Assembly (NCBI RefSeq): GCF_036231905.1
Contig: NZ_JAZARE010000001.1
Coordinates: 372,001 to 436,000 of the forward strand
Direction of reading: 5' to 3'
Source: CAMLIZ01 sp036231905
GTDB lineage: Bacteria > Pseudomonadota > Gammaproteobacteria > Burkholderiales > Burkholderiaceae_C
DNA: 64,000 nucleotides
This document shows, piece after piece, positions 26,038 through 35,208 of the stretch; the stretch's first letter is position 1, and every line of letters starts with the position of its first letter. The position numbers were made by a program, and so were the translations under genes. The notes beneath the pieces were generated by a model that was given only the letters and a program-made list of their open reading frames with translations, did not search any database and was not told where the DNA came from.

Positions 26038-27105
26038 ATGAAACGCAAGACCTTCCTGGTCACCCTTTTTGCAGCCGGCGCTGCCCTTGCCGCGCCGCTG
26101 GCCGCCCATGCCCAGGCCAAGGGCCTGGTGGCCATCTCAATGCCCACCAAGTCCTCCGCCCGCTGGATTGCCGACGGCGCCAACATGGTCAAGGAGTTCC
26201 AGGCCAAGGGCTACAAGACCGACCTGCAGTACGCCGAGGACGACATCCCCAACCAGCTGGCGCAGATCGAGAACATGGTCACCAAGGGCTCCAAGGTGCT
26301 GGTGATCGCCGCGATCGACGGCACCACCCTGAGCGACGTGCTGCAGAAGGCGGCCGACAAGGGCATCAAGGTCATCGCGTACGACAGGCTGATCAAGAAC
26401 TCGAAGAACGTGGACTACTACGCCACCTTCGACAATTTCCAGGTGGGCGTGCTGCAAGCCAGCTCCATCGTCGACAAGCTGGGCCTGAAGGCCGGCAAGG
26501 GGCCGTTCAACATCGAGCTGTTCGGCGGCTCGCCGGACGACAACAACGCCTTCTTCTTCTACGACGGTGCGATGTCGGTGCTCAAGCCCTACATCGACAG
26601 CGGCAAGCTCGTGGTGCGCAGCAAGCAGATGGGCATGGACAAGGTGGGCACGCTGCGCTGGGACGGCGCGGTGGCGCAGGCCCGCATGGACAACCTGCTG
26701 TCGGCCTACTACGGCAATGCGCGCCTGGACGCGGTGCTGTCGCCGTACGACGGCATCTCGATCGGCATCATCTCCTCGCTCAAGGGCGTGGGCTATGGCA
26801 CGCCCAAGCAGCCGATGCCGGTGGTGTCCGGCCAGGATGCGGAGATCCCCTCGGTGAAGTCCATCCTCGCCAAGGAGCAGAGCTCCACCGTGTTCAAGGA
26901 CACGCGTGAACTCGCCAAGGTGACGGCCAACATGGTGGACGCGCTGCTGGCGGGCAAGCAAGTGCCGGTGAACGACACCAAGACCTACAACAACGGCGTG
27001 AAGGTGGTGCCGTCCTATCTGCTCAAGCCGGTGAGCGTGGACGCCAGCAACTGGAAGAAGGTGCTGGTGGACTCGGGCTACTACACCGAAGCGCAGGTCA
27101 AGTAA
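26038..27105 (+). CDS. chvE: ChvE-like multiple-sugar periplasmic binding protein
   Basis: The product has 355 residues and a signal peptide ending PLAAHAQA near residue 26. Long stretches match Agrobacterium ChvE: ISMPTKSSARWIADGANMV, DDIPNQLAQIENMVTKGSKV, IAYDRLIKNSKNVDYYATF, IELFGGSPDDNNAFFFYDGA, and DAVLSPYDGISIGIISSLKG. ChvE binds L-arabinose, D-xylose, D-galactose, D-fucose and glucose, feeds the GguAB importer, and in Agrobacterium also signals to VirA. An AGGAGA site lies nine bases before the ATG. It opens the chvE-gguAB block. Confidence 0.95.
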   Translation: MKRKTFLVTLFAAGAALAAPLAAHAQAKGLVAISMPTKSSARWIADGANMVKEFQAKGYKTDLQYAEDDIPNQLAQIENMVTKGSKVLVIAAIDGTTLSDVLQKAADKGIKVIAYDRLIKNSKNVDYYATFDNFQVGVLQASSIVDKLGLKAGKGPFNIELFGGSPDDNNAFFFYDGAMSVLKPYIDSGKLVVRSKQMGMDKVGTLRWDGAVAQARMDNLLSAYYGNARLDAVLSPYDGISIGIISSLKGVGYGTPKQPMPVVSGQDAEIPSVKSILAKEQSSTVFKDTRELAKVTANMVDALLAGKQVPVNDTKTYNNGVKVVPSYLLKPVSVDASNWKKVLVDSGYYTEAQVK

Positions 27106-27119
27106 GAGGAGCCGCAAGG

Positions 27120-28670
27120 GTGGACGCGATTCTCGAGATGCGCGGCATCACGAAGACGTTTCCCGGCGTCAACGCGCTGGACAACGTCAACCTGGTGGTG
27201 CGCAAGGGCGAGATCCACGCGATCGTCGGCGAGAACGGTGCCGGCAAATCAACCCTCATGAAGGTGTTGAGCGGCGTCTACCCCTGCGACAGCTTCAGCG
27301 GCGAGATCCGCTACGAAGGCGAGCTGCGGCAGTTCCGCGGCATCGCCGACAGCGAACGGCTGGGCATCATCATCATCCACCAGGAACTGGCGCTGGTGCC
27401 CATGCTCTCCATCGCCGAGAACCTCTTCCTCGGCAACGAGCCGGCGCGCAACGGGCTGATCGACTGGTTCGAGGCCCATGCCCGCACCCGCGAACTCCTG
27501 GCCAAGGTGGGCTTGCGCGAATCGCCCTCCACGCTCATCACCGATCTGGGCGTCGGCAAGCAGCAGCTGGTGGAGATTGCCAAGGCCCTGGCCAAGCAGG
27601 TGAAGCTGCTGATCCTGGACGAACCCACCGCGAGCCTCAACGAAACCGACAGCGAGGCCCTGCTCAAGCTGCTGCTGGAGCTGAAGGCCCAGGGCGTGTC
27701 CTGCATCCTCATCTCGCACAAGCTGAACGAGATCGCCAAGGTGGCCGATGCCATCACCGTGCTGCGCGATGGCGCCACGGTGGAGACCATGGACTGCCGC
27801 GCCGGCGCGGTGAGCGAGGACCACATCATTCGCCAGATGGTGGGCCGCGAGATGGCCGACCGCTACCCGCAGCGCCACCCGCACATCGGCGAGACGGTGT
27901 TCGAGGTGCGGCAATGGCGGGTGCACCATGCCCTGCACCCGGACCGCGAGCTGATCAAGGGCGTGAATCTCAAGGTGCGCCGCGGCGAGATCGTGGGCAT
28001 TGCGGGCCTCATGGGCTCCGGCCGCACCGAGTTTGCGATGAGCGTGTTCGGCCGCAGCTACGGCCAGCGCATCAGCGGAACCGTGCTGATGCATGGCCAG
28101 GAAGTGGACGTGCGCACGGTGGAGAAGGCGATCGCGCACGGCATTGCCTACGTCACCGAGGACCGCAAGGGCGCGGGCCTGGTGCTGCACGACGACATCC
28201 AGCACAACATCAGCCTGGCCAACCTGCCGGCAGTGGCGCACGGCGGCGTCATCTCCGAAGGCGAGGAATACCGCGTCGCCAATGACTACCGGCGCTCGCT
28301 GCGCATCCGCACGCCGCATGTGCGCCAGCCCGTGGTGAACCTCAGTGGCGGCAACCAGCAGAAGGTGGTGCTGGCGAAGTGGCTGTTCTCCAAGCCGGAG
28401 CTGCTGATCCTCGACGAGCCCACGCGCGGCATCGACGTGGGCGCCAAGTACGAGATCTACACCATCATCGATGAACTCGCCCAACAAGGAAAAGGCATTC
28501 TGATGATCTCCTCAGAGATGCCCGAGCTGCTCGGCATGTGCGACCGCATCTACGTGATGAACGAGGGCCGCTTCGTGGCCGAGATGAGCGGGAAAGAAGC
28601 CACGCAAGAGCGCATCATGCGGGCCATCGTCAACACCGGCGAGACGCTGACGGAGGCTGCACATGGCTGA
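27120..28670 (+). CDS. gguA: GguA-like multiple-sugar ABC importer, ATP-binding protein
   Basis: This 516-residue tandem ATPase has P-loop IVGENGAGKSTLMKVLSGVY near residue 40 and Walker B LLILDEPTASL. A second half follows with degenerate P-loop GLMGSGRTEFAMSVFG, NLSGGNQQKVVL and LLILDEPTRGIDVG. It directly follows chvE by 14 bases and matches GguA (MmsA-type) in order and sequence. GTG at 27120 is the start, behind an AAGAGGAG site. It powers uptake of sugars captured by ChvE. It overlaps gguB by eight bases. Confidence 0.93.
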   Translation: MDAILEMRGITKTFPGVNALDNVNLVVRKGEIHAIVGENGAGKSTLMKVLSGVYPCDSFSGEIRYEGELRQFRGIADSERLGIIIIHQELALVPMLSIAENLFLGNEPARNGLIDWFEAHARTRELLAKVGLRESPSTLITDLGVGKQQLVEIAKALAKQVKLLILDEPTASLNETDSEALLKLLLELKAQGVSCILISHKLNEIAKVADAITVLRDGATVETMDCRAGAVSEDHIIRQMVGREMADRYPQRHPHIGETVFEVRQWRVHHALHPDRELIKGVNLKVRRGEIVGIAGLMGSGRTEFAMSVFGRSYGQRISGTVLMHGQEVDVRTVEKAIAHGIAYVTEDRKGAGLVLHDDIQHNISLANLPAVAHGGVISEGEEYRVANDYRRSLRIRTPHVRQPVVNLSGGNQQKVVLAKWLFSKPELLILDEPTRGIDVGAKYEIYTIIDELAQQGKGILMISSEMPELLGMCDRIYVMNEGRFVAEMSGKEATQERIMRAIVNTGETLTEAAHG

Positions 28671-29871
28671 GTCCACCGCGGGCAAGCTGCCCACCCCTTC
28701 CCCGGGCGAAGCAACCCCTTCGCATGCCGGCTTCCTGAAGAACAACCTGCGCGACTACGGCATGCTGCTTTCGCTGGTCGCGATCATGGGGCTGTTCGCC
28801 GTGCTCACCGACGGCACGCTGCTGCAGCCGCTGAACCTGACCAACCTGCTGCTGCAGAACAGCTACATCGTGGTGATGGCGCTGGGCATGCTGCTGGTGA
28901 TCGTGGCCGGCCACATCGACCTGTCGGTGGGCTCGGTGTGCGGCTTCATCGGCGCATTGGCCGCCGTGCTGATGGTCAACTTCCAGTGGCATTACCTGCC
29001 CACCGGGCTGGTGTGCATTGCCGCCGGCGCGGTGATCGGCGCGGCGCAGGGCTGGTTCGTGGCCTATGCGCGCATCCCCTCCTTCATCGTCACGCTGGCC
29101 GGCATGCTGGTCTTCAAGGGCCTGAGCCTGGCGCTGCTGCAGGGCCAGTCGGTGGGGCCGTTCCCGGTAGAGTTCCAGAAGCTGAGCTCCGGTTTCATTC
29201 CCGAGCTCGCCTCCGGCAGTGAACTGCGCATCACCTCGCTGGTCATCGGGCTGGCAGCGGCCGCCGCGCTGGGCTTCTTCAGCCTGCGTGGTCGGGCCCA
29301 GCAGATCAAGCACGGCATGGAGACCGAGCCGCTGCCGTTTTTCGTCGGCAAGACCATCGCGTTCGTCGCGGCCATCGTGTACCTGAGCTATGTGCTGGCC
29401 TCGTACAAAGGCCTGCCCAACGTGCTGGTGGTGATGGCGCTGCTGATCGTGGTGTATGACTTCGTCACCCGCCGCACCACCGTCGGCCGGCGCATCTACG
29501 CGCTGGGGGGCAACGAGAAGGCGGCGCGGCTGTCGGGCATCAAGACCGAGCGGCTGGCGTTCATGACCTTCGTGAACATGGGTGCGCTGGCCGCCTTGGC
29601 CGGCCTGGTGTTCGCCGCGCGCCTGAACACCGCCACGCCCAAGGCCGGCCTGGGCTTCGAGCTGGACGTGATCGCGGCCTGCTTCATCGGCGGCGCGTCG
29701 GCCTCGGGCGGCGTCGGCAAGGTGGTGGGCGCGGTGGTGGGCGCCTTCGTGATGGGCGTGATGAACAACGGCATGTCCATCCTGGGCGTGGGCATCGACT
29801 ACCAGCAGGTGATCAAGGGCCTCGTCCTGCTCGCCGCCGTCTTCATCGACGTCTACAACAAGAACAAGTAG
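28663..29871 (+). CDS. gguB: GguB-like multiple-sugar ABC importer, permease
   Basis: The product has 402 residues, longer than RbsC-type permeases because GguB/XylH types have extra membrane segments. After a 25-residue polar leader come many hydrophobic helices; GMLLVIVAGHIDLSVGSVCGF (about residues 74-94) is the CUT2 permease signature, and LDVIAACFIGGASASGGVGKV near the C-terminus is the ATPase-contact region. A more polar stretch near residues 205-220 (RGRAQQIKHGMETEPLPF) is a long cytoplasmic loop. It starts within the end of gguA and is followed after two bases by the ytfR-like gene. Confidence 0.93.
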   Translation: MAESTAGKLPTPSPGEATPSHAGFLKNNLRDYGMLLSLVAIMGLFAVLTDGTLLQPLNLTNLLLQNSYIVVMALGMLLVIVAGHIDLSVGSVCGFIGALAAVLMVNFQWHYLPTGLVCIAAGAVIGAAQGWFVAYARIPSFIVTLAGMLVFKGLSLALLQGQSVGPFPVEFQKLSSGFIPELASGSELRITSLVIGLAAAAALGFFSLRGRAQQIKHGMETEPLPFFVGKTIAFVAAIVYLSYVLASYKGLPNVLVVMALLIVVYDFVTRRTTVGRRIYALGGNEKAARLSGIKTERLAFMTFVNMGALAALAGLVFAARLNTATPKAGLGFELDVIAACFIGGASASGGVGKVVGAVVGAFVMGVMNNGMSILGVGIDYQQVIKGLVLLAAVFIDVYNKNK

Positions 29872-29873
29872 CC

Positions 29874-31382
29874 ATGCGCAGCGCTGCAGTGGATCCGGTC
29901 CTGGAACTTTCCGGCATCGGCAAACAGTTCGCGGGCGTGTGGGCCCTGAAAGGGGCCGGCCTGCGCCTGTTTCCGGGCGAGGTCCACGCCCTCATGGGCC
30001 AGAACGGCGCGGGCAAATCCACGCTCATCAAGGTGATGACGGGCGTTTACCGGGCCGATGCCGGTAGCGTCACGCTGCGCGGCGAACCGATCGCCCCGCG
30101 CTCGCCGATGGATGCCCAGCGCCTGGGCATCAGCACCGTCTACCAGGAGGTGAACCTCTGCCCCAACCTGTCGGTGGCGGAGAACGTCTTTGCGGGCCGC
30201 TATCCGCGCAAGCTGTGGCGCATCGACTGGGCGGCCATGAACGCCCGTTCGGCGGAGCTGCTCACGCGCCTGAACCTGCAGATCGACGTGACGCAGCCGC
30301 TGGGCAGCTTTCCGGTGGCGGTGCAGCAGATGGTGGCGATTGCCCGCGCGCTCAGCGTGTCGGCCGGCGTGCTGATCCTGGACGAACCGACGTCCAGCCT
30401 GGACGATGAGGAAGTGCAGCGCCTGTTCACCGTATTGCGCCGCCTGCGCGACGAGGGCATGGCGATCCTCTTCGTCACCCACTTCCTGGACCAGGTGTAC
30501 GAACTGGCGGACCGCATCACCGTGCTGCGCAACGGCGAGCTGGTGGGCGAACACCTCACGCAGGACCTGCCGGCTCAAGCGCTGGTGTCGGCCATGGTGG
30601 GACGCGAGTTTGCGCAGTGCGTGGGCGAGTGGTGTGCACCGGCGACACAGGCCGAGGGCACGCCGATCGTGGAGATGAACGGCCTGGGCCAGCGCGGCCT
30701 GCTGCATCCGGTGGACCTGGCGGTGCGGCGCGGCGAAGTGGTGGGCCTGGGCGGCCTGCTCGGCTCGGGCCGCACCGAGCTGGCGCAGCTGCTGTTCGGC
30801 CTGCAACCCTCGGACGCCGGCGGCATGCAGGTGGGCGGCAAGCCGGCGCAGATCAAGGCACCCGCCGACGCGCTGCACCACGGCATCGGCCTGTGCCCCG
30901 AGGACCGCAAGGCCGATGGCATCGTGGCCGAGCTGTCGGTGCGCGAGAACATCATGCTGGCGCTGCAGGCGCGCCGCGGCCTCTGGCGCCGCGTGCCGGC
31001 CGACGAGCAGGTGCGCCTGGCGCAGCACTACGTGAAGGCGCTGGGCATCAAGGTGGCCGACATCGAGATGCCGATCGGCCAGCTTTCCGGCGGCAACCAG
31101 CAGAAGGCGGTGCTGGCGCGCTGGCTGGCCACCGACCCGCAGCTGCTGATCCTCGATGAGCCCACCCGCGGCATCGACGTGGCCGCCAAGCAGGAAATCA
31201 TGGACGAGATCCTGCGCCTGGCCGGCGACGGCATGGCGGTGCTCTTCATCTCGTCGGAGATCGAGGAAGTGGTGCGCGTGTCGCACCGCATCGCGGTGCT
31301 GCGCGACCGCCGCCTGGTGGGCGAGCTGCCCGGCGGCAGCAGCGAGCAGGACGTGTACCAGATGATCGCGAGCCCGGCATGA
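29874..31382 (+). CDS. ytfR: YtfR-like sugar ABC importer, ATP-binding protein
   Basis: The 502-residue tandem ATPase shows GQNGAGKSTLIKVMTGVYRA near residue 42, LILDEPTSSLDDEEV, a degenerate second P-loop GLLGSGRTELAQLLFG, then LSGGNQQKAVLARWL and LILDEPTRGIDVAAK. The sequence and the two permeases that follow (YtfT- and YjfF-like) identify it as the ATPase of the galactofuranose-type importer whose binding protein is the ytfQ gene at 24932. The ATG is two bases after the gguB stop, and the end overlaps ytfT by four bases. Confidence 0.9.
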   Translation: MRSAAVDPVLELSGIGKQFAGVWALKGAGLRLFPGEVHALMGQNGAGKSTLIKVMTGVYRADAGSVTLRGEPIAPRSPMDAQRLGISTVYQEVNLCPNLSVAENVFAGRYPRKLWRIDWAAMNARSAELLTRLNLQIDVTQPLGSFPVAVQQMVAIARALSVSAGVLILDEPTSSLDDEEVQRLFTVLRRLRDEGMAILFVTHFLDQVYELADRITVLRNGELVGEHLTQDLPAQALVSAMVGREFAQCVGEWCAPATQAEGTPIVEMNGLGQRGLLHPVDLAVRRGEVVGLGGLLGSGRTELAQLLFGLQPSDAGGMQVGGKPAQIKAPADALHHGIGLCPEDRKADGIVAELSVRENIMLALQARRGLWRRVPADEQVRLAQHYVKALGIKVADIEMPIGQLSGGNQQKAVLARWLATDPQLLILDEPTRGIDVAAKQEIMDEILRLAGDGMAVLFISSEIEEVVRVSHRIAVLRDRRLVGELPGGSSEQDVYQMIASPA

Positions 31383-32449
31383 GCCCATCGCCCACTTCGA
31401 CCCTGCTGCACGCCGCGCGCCGGCATCCCCTGCTGTGGCCCCTCGCCACGCTGGCCATGCTGCTGGTAGTGAACGCCGCCTTCAACTCCAGCTTCCTGCA
31501 CCTGGAGTGGCGCGACGGCCACCTCTACGGCAGCCTGGTGGACATTGCCAAGAGCGCCTCGCCGCTGATCCTGGTGTCGCTCGGCATGACGCTGGTGATC
31601 GCCACCCGCGGCATCGACATCTCGGTGGGTGCGGTGGTCGCGGTGTCCGCCGCCATTGCCGCCTGGATGGTGGGCGGCTCGCTGGTGGTGCAGGACGGCG
31701 TGGCCGTGCACGCCAGCCGCTTCCCGATGGCCGTGGCCATGGCTGCGGCGCTGGGCGTGGCCTTGCTGTGCGGCGCATGGAACGGGCTGCTGGTCTCCAA
31801 GGTGGGCCTGCAACCCATCATCGCCACCCTGGTGCTGATGGTGGCCGGCCGCGGCATCGCCCAGCTGATCACCGGCGGCCAGATCATCACCGTGTACTAC
31901 CCGCCGTACTTCGTGCTGGGCAACGGCTACCTCTTCGGCCTGCCGGTGGTGGTGTACGTGGTCGCCGCGTTGCTCGCCGCGCTGCTGTGGCTGACGCGCC
32001 GCACCGCCCTGGGCCTGTTCATCGAAGCCGCCGGCATCAACCCCGCGGCGGCCCGCATCGCCGGCGTGCCCACCCGCCGCATCGTGTTCTGGGTCTATGC
32101 GTTCTGCAGCCTGTGCGCTGGCGTGGCGGGCCTGGTGATCAGCTCCAACGTGAAGAGCGCCGACGGCAACAACGCCGGCATGCTGATGGAGCTGGACGCC
32201 ATCCTCGCGGTCACGCTGGGCGGCACTGCGCTCACCGGCGGGCGCTTCAGCCTGGGCGGCAGCGTGATCGGTGCGCTCTCGATCCAGACGCTCACCTATG
32301 CGATCTATTCGCTTGGCGTTCCTCCCGAGGTGAACCTGGTGGTGAAGGCGGTGGTCGTGTTCGCCGTGATGCTGCTGCAGTCGGCCGAGTTCCGACGCAC
32401 GGTGGTTGGGTGGGCGCGTCGACCTCAAGCGGTCGGGGGAATGCAATGA
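31379..32449 (+). CDS. ytfT: YtfT-like sugar ABC importer, permease 1
   Basis: The 356-residue inner-membrane permease has the CUT2 motif GMTLVIATRGIDISVGAVVAVSA and a C-terminal LDAILAVTLGGTALTGGRFSLGGS, where the last part is the ATPase-docking loop. YtfT-type transporters pair with a different permease (YjfF) as a heterodimer, and such a partner follows at 32841. The start overlaps ytfR (ATGA). The 391 bases to the next gene hold inverted repeats, so the partner may be expressed at a lower level or from its own promoter. Confidence 0.9.
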   Translation: MSPSPTSTLLHAARRHPLLWPLATLAMLLVVNAAFNSSFLHLEWRDGHLYGSLVDIAKSASPLILVSLGMTLVIATRGIDISVGAVVAVSAAIAAWMVGGSLVVQDGVAVHASRFPMAVAMAAALGVALLCGAWNGLLVSKVGLQPIIATLVLMVAGRGIAQLITGGQIITVYYPPYFVLGNGYLFGLPVVVYVVAALLAALLWLTRRTALGLFIEAAGINPAAARIAGVPTRRIVFWVYAFCSLCAGVAGLVISSNVKSADGNNAGMLMELDAILAVTLGGTALTGGRFSLGGSVIGALSIQTLTYAIYSLGVPPEVNLVVKAVVVFAVMLLQSAEFRRTVVGWARRPQAVGGMQ

Positions 32450-32539
32450 ACCCGTATTGCATGCGAAGGTTGGAGCTTGATCGGGCCGCCGGGGTGCTCT
32501 GCTGCGCTCATGTCCCCCGTCGTCGCCCTTCGGGCGCCG

Positions 32540-32675
32540 CCTCCTCCTTTACTTCGCTACGCAGAACACCCCACCGTCCCGATCCGGCACCACCGTGGCT
32601 GTTCGACGGTGGAGAACACCCAACGCACCGAATCGAGGACGGTGGGTACCCGACTCCGGGAAGTAAAGGAGGAGG
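32540..32675. repeat. Large nested inverted-repeat element between ytfT and yjfF
   Basis: The 391-base gap 32450-32840 has no convincing gene. Its core is bounded by a perfect 16-base inverted repeat, CCTCCTCCTTTACTTC at 32540-32555 and its complement at 32660-32675. Inside, CACCCCACCGTCC-like and GGACGGTGGGT-like blocks form a second nested stem, so the whole 136 bases can fold on itself. This looks like a small dispersed, non-coding repeat of the kind scattered through Burkholderiales genomes. The open frames across it are GC-rich shadows without ribosome sites. Confidence 0.65.
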
Positions 32676-32711
32676 CACGGGCGAAGCCCGGGCCGGGGGA
32701 GAGAGCCCGGA

Positions 32712-32738
32712 CACAAACAGTCCAGTGGACTGTTTGTG
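32712..32738. repeat. 13-base palindrome in the same gap
   Basis: A perfect inverted repeat CACAAACAGTCCA, one central base, TGGACTGTTTGTG lies 36 bases after the larger element. It could form a hairpin in RNA or be bound by a dimeric protein. It probably belongs to the same composite repeat. Confidence 0.7.
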
Positions 32739-32840
32739 CCTGGCGAGCGCCCGGGGCCCCCGCCCCGGGCATGAGCGGAGTCGGGTGCCCGCCGGCCTCG
32801 CCGCACCGCACTTCCGCGCACTATCCACCGAGCACTCAGC

Positions 32841-33875
32841 ATGAGCGCCCAACTACAGATGCCCACGCCGACCGCGCTCCCGGCGACACCGTCACCCGCC
32901 GCGGCACGCCGCCTTGACGCACGTCTGCTGCCGCTGACGGTCACCATCGCGCTCTTCCTCGTCGCCGCAGCGGCCGGCTCGGTGATGTACACCGGCTTCC
33001 TGTCCCTGCAGGTGTTCCTCAACCTGCTGATCGACAACGCGTTCCTCTGCATCGTCGCAGTGGGCATGACCTTCGTCATCCTGTCAGGCGGCATCGATCT
33101 CTCCGTGGGCTCCGTGGTGGCGCTCACCACCATGGTGTCGGCCTCGCTGGTGGAGCGGCATGGCTGGCATCCGCTGGCGGTGATTCCGCTGGTGCTGCTG
33201 ATGGGCACCGCGTTCGGCGGGCTGATGGGGCTGCTGATCCAACGCTTCCGCCTGCAGCCTTTCCTGGTGACGCTGGCCGGCATGTTCCTCGCGCGCGGGC
33301 TGTGTTATCTCATCAGCATCGATTCGATCAGCATCACGAATGCCTGGTTCTCCGATGTCTCGCAGCTGCGCGTGCCGTTGTGGGCCGATGCCAGCCTGTC
33401 GGTGGGCGCGATCATCGCCCTGGCGGTGGTGGCGGTGGCGATGTGGATCGCGCACTTCACGCAGTTCGGCCGCACCGTGTATGCCGTCGGCGGCAACGAG
33501 CAGTCGGCCGTGCTGATGGGGTTGCCGGTACCGCGCACGCTGATCGGCGTGTATGCCTTCAGCGGCTTCTGCTCCGCGCTGGGTGGCGTGGTGTTCACGT
33601 TCTACATGCTGTCCGGCTACGGCCTGCATGCGGTGGGCCTGGAGCTCGACGCGATCGCCGCCGTGGTGATCGGCGGCACCCTGCTCGCCGGCGGGGTGGG
33701 CACCGTGTTCGGCACGCTTTTCGGCGTGCTCACCTTGGGGCTCATCCAGACCTTGATCATGTTCGACGGCACGCTGAGTTCCTGGTGGACCCGCATCGTC
33801 ATCGGCGCGCTGCTGCTGGCTTTCTGCCTGCTGCAGCGGCTGTTCGAACTTCGGCGACACCGGCGCAGCCCATGA
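32841..33875 (+). CDS. yjfF: YjfF-like sugar ABC importer, permease 2
   Basis: The product has 344 residues. After about 35 polar residues come the membrane helices with GMTFVILSGGIDLSVGSVVAL, LITLAGMF-like LVTLAGMFLARGLCYLIS, and the ending VVIGGTLLAGGVGTVFGTLFGVLTLGLIQTLI, FDGTLSSWWTRI. These match E. coli YjfF, second permease of the YtfQRT-YjfF galactofuranose importer. It would pair with the YtfT-like protein encoded upstream. The repeat-laden gap before it is unusual within an operon of this sort. Confidence 0.92.
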   Translation: MSAQLQMPTPTALPATPSPAAARRLDARLLPLTVTIALFLVAAAAGSVMYTGFLSLQVFLNLLIDNAFLCIVAVGMTFVILSGGIDLSVGSVVALTTMVSASLVERHGWHPLAVIPLVLLMGTAFGGLMGLLIQRFRLQPFLVTLAGMFLARGLCYLISIDSISITNAWFSDVSQLRVPLWADASLSVGAIIALAVVAVAMWIAHFTQFGRTVYAVGGNEQSAVLMGLPVPRTLIGVYAFSGFCSALGGVVFTFYMLSGYGLHAVGLELDAIAAVVIGGTLLAGGVGTVFGTLFGVLTLGLIQTLIMFDGTLSSWWTRIVIGALLLAFCLLQRLFELRRHRRSP

Positions 33876-34013
33876 GGCTGCACCGCGGCAGCGGCTGACC
33901 CAGCCGCTCTTTCCTTCCCCGTTCCCTTCATCGCAAACGCGGTGTTTCACCGCGCCGGGCAGCGCTTTGCCTTGGCGCATCCATTTGCAGACCAACAAAA
34001 CGGAGACCTCACC

Positions 34014-35201
34014 TTGACCTTCACCTTCAAGACCACCGCCTTCGCGGCCGGCCTGGCCGCGCTGCTTGCCAGCGGCGCCGCGCATGCCCTGGACTACAGC
34101 GGCTACTTCCGCGCCGGCCCGGGCCTGACCTCGGCCAACAACACCTCACGCGCCTGCTACGGCCTGAACGGCGGCTCCTCGGGCATGAAGTACCGCCTGG
34201 GCAACGAATGCGACTTCTACGGCGAGTTCCAGCTCAGCCAGGGTTTCAAGAAGGACGGCATCGAGTACAGCGCCAACCTGATGGTCAACCACTACACACC
34301 GGCCACGCAGGACAGCCCCGACGAAGGCCTGAACATCGAGCAGATGTGGGCCGAGGCCAAGGGCTTCGACATCGCGCCGGAAGCCACCTTCTGGATCGGC
34401 AAGGAGCGTGGCCGCCGCAGCGACGTGCACATCGTGGACACCTTCTTCGTGGAGATGAAAGGCGTGGGCGCCGGCGCCAAGGGCTTCAGCGTGGGCCCGG
34501 GCAAGCTCGGCGTGGCGTTCTACAAGACCGACAGCGACGCGGAGCACCCCGGCAACCGCCTGAACGTGGAGTACGTGGACATCGGGCTCAACCCGGGCGG
34601 CACCTTGAACTTCTTTGCCACCGCCACGCAAGGTGACTTCGACGGCGGCACCAAAGGCGCGGGCCTCACCCTGCGCCACGACCAGAAGGACCTCTTCGGC
34701 GCCGGCAGCGGCGTGAACAACATGCTGTGGCTGCAGTTCGCCGCCGGCTCCACTGCCCTGAACGCCAACTTCGGCGACCTCACCCGCCCGTTCGACAACA
34801 AGAGCTGGCGCGTGGTGGAAAGCATCAACTGGCAGAAGGGCGCCTTCGGCGGCCAGGCGATGGCGCTGTTTGCACGCGAGAAGGATGCGGCTGGGGTCAA
34901 TACCGACTCCACCAGCATCGGCGGGCGGGTGTCCTATGCGATGACCAAGAACTTCAAGCTCCTGGCTGAAGTGGGCGTGTCGCAGTACAAGCCCGACGGC
35001 GGCGAGAAGGCTCGCCTGACCAAGGTGACGCTGGCGCCGACGCTGTCGGTGGGCCCGGGCTTCTTCGACCGGCCGGAGTTCCGCCTGTACGTGACGCACG
35101 CCAACTGGAACACCGCCGCCGGCAACGTCACCGGCCAGCCGGCGTTTGCAGACAAGACCTCGGGCACCAGCTATGGTGCCCAGGTCGAGTGGTGGTTCTG
35201 A
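34014..35201 (+). CDS. LamB-type maltoporin-like carbohydrate porin
   Basis: The 395-residue outer-membrane protein has a signal peptide ending GAAHA at residue 25, then LDYSGYFRAGPG, the conserved mature N-terminus of LamB-family porins. RACYGLNGGSSGMKYRLGNECDFYGEF, a pair of Cys residues around a glycine-rich loop, EQMWAEAKGFD and WIGKERGRRSDVHIVDTFF follow, and the chain ends with aromatic residues (QVEWWF), typical of beta-barrel outer-membrane proteins. TTG at 34014 was chosen because a GGAG site lies eight bases upstream. It should carry the sugars used by the importers across the outer membrane. Confidence 0.9.
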   Translation: MTFTFKTTAFAAGLAALLASGAAHALDYSGYFRAGPGLTSANNTSRACYGLNGGSSGMKYRLGNECDFYGEFQLSQGFKKDGIEYSANLMVNHYTPATQDSPDEGLNIEQMWAEAKGFDIAPEATFWIGKERGRRSDVHIVDTFFVEMKGVGAGAKGFSVGPGKLGVAFYKTDSDAEHPGNRLNVEYVDIGLNPGGTLNFFATATQGDFDGGTKGAGLTLRHDQKDLFGAGSGVNNMLWLQFAAGSTALNANFGDLTRPFDNKSWRVVESINWQKGAFGGQAMALFAREKDAAGVNTDSTSIGGRVSYAMTKNFKLLAEVGVSQYKPDGGEKARLTKVTLAPTLSVGPGFFDRPEFRLYVTHANWNTAAGNVTGQPAFADKTSGTSYGAQVEWWF

Positions 35202-35208
35202 ATCCGGC

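Noticed and set aside
32712..32738. CRISPR repeat or regulator operon site
   Set aside because: The palindrome occurs once, with no spacer array or cas genes; it fits a composite intergenic repeat better.
31435..32844. A 469-residue plus-strand open frame over ytfT and the repeat gap
   Set aside because: Arg/Gly/Pro-rich shadow frame of the ytfT gene; the part across the gap follows repeats and lacks a start signal.
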